Source: Streptomyces humi (GTDB taxonomy: Bacteria > Actinomycetota > Actinomycetes > Streptomycetales > Streptomycetaceae). From it: a DNA stretch of 45,195 nt. Within the stretch, counting starts at the first letter, position 1. Each line of letters opens with the position of its first letter. Positions 40,737-45,195 of the stretch are shown piece by piece. The translations under genes were made by a program, and so were the position numbers. The notes under the pieces are model-generated. The model saw only the letters and a list, made by a program, of their open reading frames with translations. It was not told where the DNA came from and did not search any database. Location: NCBI RefSeq assembly GCF_001005085.2, contig NZ_LBMU02000035.1, forward strand, positions 1 through 45,195, given 5' to 3'.

Positions 40737-41084
40737 GTCGCCCACCCGTCCCCTGCCTGTCACCCGACTCCCGCCGGAGACAAGGCATTTGCGTGTTGCA
40801 CGTTTCTCACCGAATTCATGCTTTTCGCGGATGCCGCCGCCGTTTCCAGTCCGTTTCCGAAAACAGCCGCCGCGCCTGTGCAGACAGGTTTCGCAATTCA
40901 CCCAAGACGCTATCGAAGTGGCCTTATGCACCTGCCATGCGTCCGCAATGCGGGTCTCGACTGCAAGTCGATCAGCATGCAATGGTGACTGGGCACACGC
41001 AGGCGAACGGCAGCTGACGCACGCCGGGCGCGCCGGCCGGCGACCCCGGCGGGTGACCCCGGCTTACGGGGGTTACTGACGGCG
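40737..41084 (+). promoter_or_regulatory. upstream region of the SARP gene
   Basis: About 350 bp without a credible gene and noticeably less GC-rich than the coding regions. It contains a perfect dyad TCGACT-GCA-AGTCGA at 40957-40971 and several ATGC-containing words nearby (CCATGCGTCC, GCAATGCGG, CAGCATGCAATGG) that faintly recall the GCATGCC/GGCATGC dyad of the divergent operon promoter. TTGCAC at about 40796 could be a -35 box, but I see no convincing -10. It probably holds the regulated promoter of the activator. Confidence 0.5.
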
Positions 41085-44000
41085 ATGCGCTACACATTAC
41101 TAGGACCGGTCGGGATCGACTTCGACGACATACCGCTGGTGGTGAAGAGACCGCGCTGCCGGGCGGTCCTGGGCTATCTGCTGCTGCACGCCAACCACGT
41201 CGTCTCCACAGGGCAGTTGATCGACGCGCTGTGGGGCGGCTCGGAACCGCAGACGGCCCGCTCACAGATCCAGGCCGACATCGCGGCGCTGCGCCGGGCG
41301 TGCCGGGACGCCGGAGCCAGGATCCCGGTCGAGAGCCGGGCCCCCGGATACTCGATCACCGTCGACGACGGCGAACTCGATCTCGACGTCTTCCGGAGCG
41401 GCATGGCCCGGGCCCGCCAGGAGGCCGCGCGCGGCGACACCCGTTCCGCGGTGCGCCTGATCCGCGAGGCGCTCGCGCTGTGGCGGGGCACACCGCTGGC
41501 CGACATCGCTGTCAGCTACGCCGAGTCGGCGCAGACCCAGCTGACCAGCCTGCGCCTGACCGCGTACGAGGAACTGGCGGACCTGGAGATCGGCGAGGGC
41601 CACCACGGCGCGCTCATCGACGACCTGATGCCGCTGGTCGCGGCACACCCCCTGCACGAGACCCTGCGCGCGAAGCTGATGCTCGCGCTGTACCGCTCGG
41701 GCCGGCAGACCGCGGCGCTGGAACAGGCGCGCGAGCTGCGCTCGTTGCTGGCCGAGCAGCAGGGGCTCACCCCGGGCCGCCGGTTCACCGACATGGAACT
41801 GGCGATCCTGCGGGCCGATCCCTCGCTGGACGTCCTGACCCCGGCCCCGGCCCCGCAGGCCGAGCCGGTGCACGTCCTCCCCGAGCCCGAACCCGCGCTC
41901 GCACCCGCGCCCGCACCCGCACCCGCCGCGGACGCCCCGTCGGACGGCGCGCCGCCCGACGCCCCGGCCGCCGCACCCCCGGCGCCCCCGGCGCCCCCGG
42001 TGCCGATGCAACTGCCCTCGACGCCACCGCTGGTGGGCCGCCGGGACCTGCTCGACCAGCTGGACGCCTTCCTGGCCGGGAACCTGTCCGACGACGGGGC
42101 CCCGGGCACGGTCGCGGTGGTCGGTCCGGCCGGCGTCGGCAAGACGACGCTGGCCGTGCACTGGGGCCGCACCATGGCCGACCGCTTCCCCGACGGCCAG
42201 CTCTACATCAATCTGCATGGCCACGACACTCAACGCGCGATGACCCCGGCCCGTACGATCGCCCGCGCGCTGCGCTCACTGGGTCTGCCCCGGGACGCCA
42301 TCCCGGCCGAGTCGGACGAGCTCATCGACCTGTACCGGTCGACGGTCGCCGACAAGCGCCTGCTGGTGCTGCTGGACAACGCGCGCTCCGTCGACCAGGT
42401 CCGCCCCCTGCTGACCACCGGTCCGGGCTCGGCGACCCTGATCACCAGCCGCTTCCGGCTGACCGGCCTGGTGGTGCGGGACGGGGCGCGTCAGGTGGCG
42501 GTCGGACCGATGTCGCCGCAGGAGGCCGAGCAGTTGCTGGAGCGCATGCTCGGCACCGAGCGGCTGCGCGCCGAGCCGGACGCGGTCCACAGCCTGGCCG
42601 AGGCGTGCGGGCGGATACCGCTGGCGCTGAGCATCGCCGCGGCCAACATCGCCAACCATCCGCCGGCGTCGATCGCCGACCACATCAGGGACCTGCTCGA
42701 CGGCAACCGGCTCACCGCGCTCCAGACCCCCGGCGACAGCGACAGCACGATGCAGACCGTCCTCGGGCAGTCGTACGACGCACTGGACCCCGACACCCGG
42801 CGCCTGTTCCGCCGGCTCGGGCTCTCCCCCGGTCCCGACTTCACGGTGGCGGCGGCCGCGGTGCTGGCCGGTCTGAGCCGGGCCGAGGCCGGCCGGCTGG
42901 TGGACCGGCTGCTGGACGCCCACCTGATCGGCCAGTCGGCGGCGGACCGCTTCGCCCTCCACGACCTGACCCGCCTGTACGCACGGGCACGCGCCGAGGC
43001 GGAGGACTCCGCGCCGGAACGGGAGCGGGCCCGGGGCCGGCTGACCCGCTGGTACCTGGAACGCACGCTCGCGGCGCAGACCCTGGCGTACCCCGGATAC
43101 GCCAGGCTGTCCGGCGCGGAACACTCCCCGGACGCCGACTTCGACACCGCTGCCGAGGCGCTGGCCTGGTTCGACAACGAGATCCCGAACCTGATCGCGG
43201 CCCTGCACGACGACCCGATCGGCACCCACACCTGGCGGATCGCCGACGGTCTGCGTCCCTATTTCGCCAGCCGGATGAACGTGGGCGACTGGATCGACGC
43301 CGCCAACGCCGCCATCACGGCCGCCGAACGCCTGGGCAACGCGGAGGCCCGGTTCAGCGGCTGGTACAGCCTGGCGCACGCGAACCTGAGCGTGAACGAC
43401 TACGCGAAGGCGATGCGGTGCTTCAAGTCGGCCCTGTCGATCGCGCGGGCCATCGACCACCGCCACGGCATCGACGGCTGCGAGAACTTCATCGCACAGA
43501 TCCTGATCTTCACCGGGCACCTCGACGAGGCGGCGGGCCGCCTGGAGTCGGTGCTGCCCGCGGCGCCGTCGGACCGCGGCACCGCCGGCACGGTGGTCAC
43601 GCTGTCGCGGCTCGGCGAGGTGTACTTCGAACTGGGCCGCCTGACCGACTCACTGCGCGTCCGGTACCGGGCGCTGGAACTGGCCACGGCGGCGGGCGCG
43701 CGGAACCAGGAGCCGTACGTCCTGGTCAACCTGGCGCTCGCGAAGCACGCCCTGGGGGATGTGGAGGAGGCCGGCGCGCTGTACTCGCGGGCGCTGGTCA
43801 CCCTGGGGCAGTTCGGCGACACCGACCTGGAGTCGGCGGTCCGCAGCGAGCTGGCCACGGTCCACCTGGACGCCGGCCGGCCGGTGGCGGCGCGCGAGTG
43901 CGCGGAGCAGGCGTGGCGCCTGGCGCAGGGTCTGAAGGCACCGCGCTGGAGCTGGCTGGCACGCAGCGTCCTGGCCACGGTCGACCGGAACATGGAGGAA

Positions 44001-44483
44001 CACCTCGCGGCGGTGGTCCTGGCGGACGAGTCGGGGAACCCGGGCTGGCACAGCAGAGCCCTGGTGGCGACCGCGGCCACGGCCGAGGCGCTGGGCCGCC
44101 CGGACGCCGCGCGCGACTACGCCTACCAGGCACTTCAGTTGGCGGTGACCCACCACTACCGGATGTCGGAGGCCGACAGCCTGCTGATCCTGGCCCGCAC
44201 GCACCTGCCGGGCGGTCCCGAGGCCCAGGACTTCGCCCGTCGCGCGCTGGCCGTCCACCGCCAGACCGGACGCCGGCTGGGCGAGCAGCGGACGCGGGTC
44301 CTGCTGGAGGAGTGGGAGACGGCCGGGACGACCGCCCGGGTGACCCGTCTCTTCCCGCTGCCCACCCGCCAGACGATCGCCGCCGCCGGCATCGGCGTAC
44401 CCCGCCCGCGAACCGCCGACCGCCGCCCGGCCGAAGCGGTCCCGCCGACGGTGGAGATCGGCCCCGGCGTCATGGAGCAGTAG
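41085..44483 (+). CDS. SARP/AfsR-type transcriptional activator with NB-ARC and TPRs
   Basis: Large SARP activator of 1132 residues. The order is an OmpR-like winged helix (about 1-95, RYTLLGPVGIDFDDIPLVVK and QIQADIAALRRACRDAG), a bacterial transcriptional activation domain (100-245), a Pro/Ala linker (255-305), an NB-ARC/AP-ATPase (310-600, Walker A VVGPAGVGKTTLAVHWG, Walker B LLVLLDNAR) and C-terminal TPR-like helices (700-1080). Pathway SARPs bind direct repeats near -35 boxes and recruit RNA polymerase, here probably at the divergent promoter. Codon 5 (41097-41099) is TTA, followed by the rare CTA, so synthesis should depend on the bldA leucyl-tRNA. The gene stands alone after a terminator, with a long upstream region. 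Confidence 0.95.
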   Translation: MRYTLLGPVGIDFDDIPLVVKRPRCRAVLGYLLLHANHVVSTGQLIDALWGGSEPQTARSQIQADIAALRRACRDAGARIPVESRAPGYSITVDDGELDLDVFRSGMARARQEAARGDTRSAVRLIREALALWRGTPLADIAVSYAESAQTQLTSLRLTAYEELADLEIGEGHHGALIDDLMPLVAAHPLHETLRAKLMLALYRSGRQTAALEQARELRSLLAEQQGLTPGRRFTDMELAILRADPSLDVLTPAPAPQAEPVHVLPEPEPALAPAPAPAPAADAPSDGAPPDAPAAAPPAPPAPPVPMQLPSTPPLVGRRDLLDQLDAFLAGNLSDDGAPGTVAVVGPAGVGKTTLAVHWGRTMADRFPDGQLYINLHGHDTQRAMTPARTIARALRSLGLPRDAIPAESDELIDLYRSTVADKRLLVLLDNARSVDQVRPLLTTGPGSATLITSRFRLTGLVVRDGARQVAVGPMSPQEAEQLLERMLGTERLRAEPDAVHSLAEACGRIPLALSIAAANIANHPPASIADHIRDLLDGNRLTALQTPGDSDSTMQTVLGQSYDALDPDTRRLFRRLGLSPGPDFTVAAAAVLAGLSRAEAGRLVDRLLDAHLIGQSAADRFALHDLTRLYARARAEAEDSAPERERARGRLTRWYLERTLAAQTLAYPGYARLSGAEHSPDADFDTAAEALAWFDNEIPNLIAALHDDPIGTHTWRIADGLRPYFASRMNVGDWIDAANAAITAAERLGNAEARFSGWYSLAHANLSVNDYAKAMRCFKSALSIARAIDHRHGIDGCENFIAQILIFTGHLDEAAGRLESVLPAAPSDRGTAGTVVTLSRLGEVYFELGRLTDSLRVRYRALELATAAGARNQEPYVLVNLALAKHALGDVEEAGALYSRALVTLGQFGDTDLESAVRSELATVHLDAGRPVAARECAEQAWRLAQGLKAPRWSWLARSVLATVDRNMEEHLAAVVLADESGNPGWHSRALVATAATAEALGRPDAARDYAYQALQLAVTHHYRMSEADSLLILARTHLPGGPEAQDFARRALAVHRQTGRRLGEQRTRVLLEEWETAGTTARVTRLFPLPTRQTIAAAGIGVPRPRTADRRPAEAVPPTVEIGPGVMEQ

Positions 44484-44498
44484 CCCAGGAAGGTGCCC

Positions 44499-44530
44499 GG
44501 GGGCGCTGGACACTCACGTCGGGCGCCCCC
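44499..44530. terminator. bidirectional hairpin between convergent genes
   Basis: Eight-base arms GGGGGCGC and GCGCCCCC flank a 16-base loop, between the SARP stop and the stop of the convergent secreted-protein gene. Placement suits a shared terminator marking the right boundary of the cluster. Confidence 0.65.
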
Positions 44531-44545
44531 GACAGCACCACGGCC

Positions 44546-45085
44546 TCACCAGGTATGGGCCACGTCCACCACGAGGTGGTTGGCCGTCTGGAAGACCCGG
44601 AACGGCAGCCGGGCACGGACGCCCAGGCCCGCCTGGGTGTAGCCCTCGGAGCCACCCGTGACCTTGAACTCCCGGAAGGTCCGGTACCCGGTGACGTCGA
44701 CGGCGGGAAGCGACGGGTAGGGCTGCCCGGTCGCCGGGTCGTAGCGCGAGGAGAACAGCGAGATCTCGAGAATGGCGCCGCCCTTGATCGGAACCACGAC
44801 GTCGGACGGGTCCTGGTGCAGGACGTCGACGTACCGCACGCTGTACCCGATGGGGTCGGCCCCCGTGCCCTGCCCGTCGAACACCAGCCGGTCGTAGCAC
44901 TCGTGCTGCCCGGCCCGCACGTCGACCAGCCGCCTGTTGGTGACGGAGTCACCGCTCTTGTCGAGGCTTCCCCACGTCACGGCACAGTCCACGGCCGCCG
45001 GCGCGGCCACCGCCGGAACCGTACCGGCCAACATCCCACCGCCCGCCAGCATCATCGCGGCCAGTGCCATACCTATCCGTCGCAT
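44546..45085 (-). CDS. secreted AMIN-like domain protein
   Basis: A 179-residue exported protein. The N-terminus MRRIGMALAAMMLAGGG continues to VPAVAAPAAVDC, a Sec signal peptide with a probable signal peptidase I site after AVAA. The mature part, with WGSLDKSGDS, GQHECYDRLVFDGQG, GYSVRYVDVL and FRVFQTANHLVVDVAHTW, matches the small AMIN-like domain proteins common in Streptomyces, beta-rich and thought to sit in the cell envelope. Two Cys (in AAVDC and HECYDRL) could form a disulfide. A GGGGGG stretch lies close before the ATG. It is convergent with the SARP gene across a terminator and is probably outside the cluster. Confidence 0.8.
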   Translation of the reverse strand: MRRIGMALAAMMLAGGGMLAGTVPAVAAPAAVDCAVTWGSLDKSGDSVTNRRLVDVRAGQHECYDRLVFDGQGTGADPIGYSVRYVDVLHQDPSDVVVPIKGGAILEISLFSSRYDPATGQPYPSLPAVDVTGYRTFREFKVTGGSEGYTQAGLGVRARLPFRVFQTANHLVVDVAHTW

Positions 45086-45195
45086 GCCTACCCCCCGGTA
45101 GCTAGCGCAGTTGTGTTGTGCCTGTTCAGACCCCCGACCCCCAAAATGGTTGTACCCCCGCCCCCGCTCCCTTCCCCGACACCACCCCCTCCGCC
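45086..45195. other. upstream region of the secreted-protein gene
   Basis: About 110 bp at the window edge. Read leftward it should hold the promoter of the AMIN-like gene. It has homopyrimidine runs of C on the top strand and one AT-richer patch (CAAAATGGTTGTA near 45152-45164), but no promoter box that I can defend. Confidence 0.35.

Noticed and set aside
41840..42010. Pro/Ala repeat linker of the SARP as another repeat expansion
   Set aside because: Such low-complexity linkers are common between the activation and NB-ARC parts of AfsR-type proteins; units are not regular, so it was not counted with the other arrays.
3606..44483. A MbtH-like helper gene for the A domains
   Set aside because: Looked for a small protein with the family's conserved Trp pattern in gaps and short frames; none was found in this window.
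1..45195. tRNA or rRNA genes, transposases, integration sites
   Set aside because: No cloverleaf-like segment, rRNA-like sequence, transposase motif or flanking direct duplication was noticed on either strand.

Overview
The window is very GC-rich actinomycete DNA, almost certainly Streptomyces. Signs are strong third-position GC bias, GTG/TTG starts, ATGA and TGATG stop/start overlaps, an AfsR-type SARP regulator, and TTA codons confined (as far as I found) to two genes. Nearly all of it is one hybrid NRPS/PKS biosynthetic gene cluster of about 41 kb (roughly 3606-44483) with ordinary chromosomal genes at both edges.

Left edge (1-3537): a cut-off aldo/keto reductase, an NTF2/SnoaL-like protein, a DoxX membrane protein, a MazG-like pyrophosphohydrolase and a polyprenyl diphosphate synthase whose reading frame is broken by one base. 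I see no clear functional link between these and the cluster.

Left-going operon (27821 down to 3606, nine genes in tight or overlapping array): a KS-AT-carrier PKS; a 2341-residue NRPS with no adenylation domain, whose two A-domain positions hold FkbH-type domains (C, SGNH-like, T, C, SGNH-like plus pseudo-HAD, T, E); a free carrier protein; a free-standing FkbH-like protein that has lost the HAD motif; a C-T-C-A-T NRPS; a half-C, A, T NRPS with a proline-like specificity code; a stand-alone DltA-like A domain; an LLM flavin monooxygenase; and a type II thioesterase.

Right-going operon (28072 to 39249): a BtrH-type acyltransferase fused to a carrier protein, an acyl-AMP ligase, a type III PLP decarboxylase, an ACP, two acyl-CoA-dehydrogenase-like flavoproteins, an Sfp-type phosphopantetheinyl transferase carrying a His-rich repeat, a second BtrH-like protein, a second DltA-like A domain and a flavin reductase. 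Ligase, ACP, decarboxylase, BtrH, LLM oxygenase and flavin reductase together recall the butirosin side-chain logic, in which an amino acid is decarboxylated, oxidised and handed to an amine while bound to a carrier. The dehydrogenases suggest that here the block may also be desaturated. An MFS exporter and the SARP/NB-ARC/TPR activator follow; both carry a TTA codon near the 5' end, which implies bldA control. A secreted AMIN-like protein closes the window.

The two operons diverge from a roughly 290-bp region that is an inverted duplication: the two leaders, ribosome binding sites and first codons are about 80% alike by eye, so both arms are probably switched on together. A second cluster-wide oddity is that at least ten genes carry their own in-frame tandem repeat in a linker. 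The product cannot be named from sequence. Best inference: a small peptide-polyketide containing a proline-like residue and a carrier-derived omega-amino acyl unit, released by an unidentified mechanism because no integrated TE or R domain is present.
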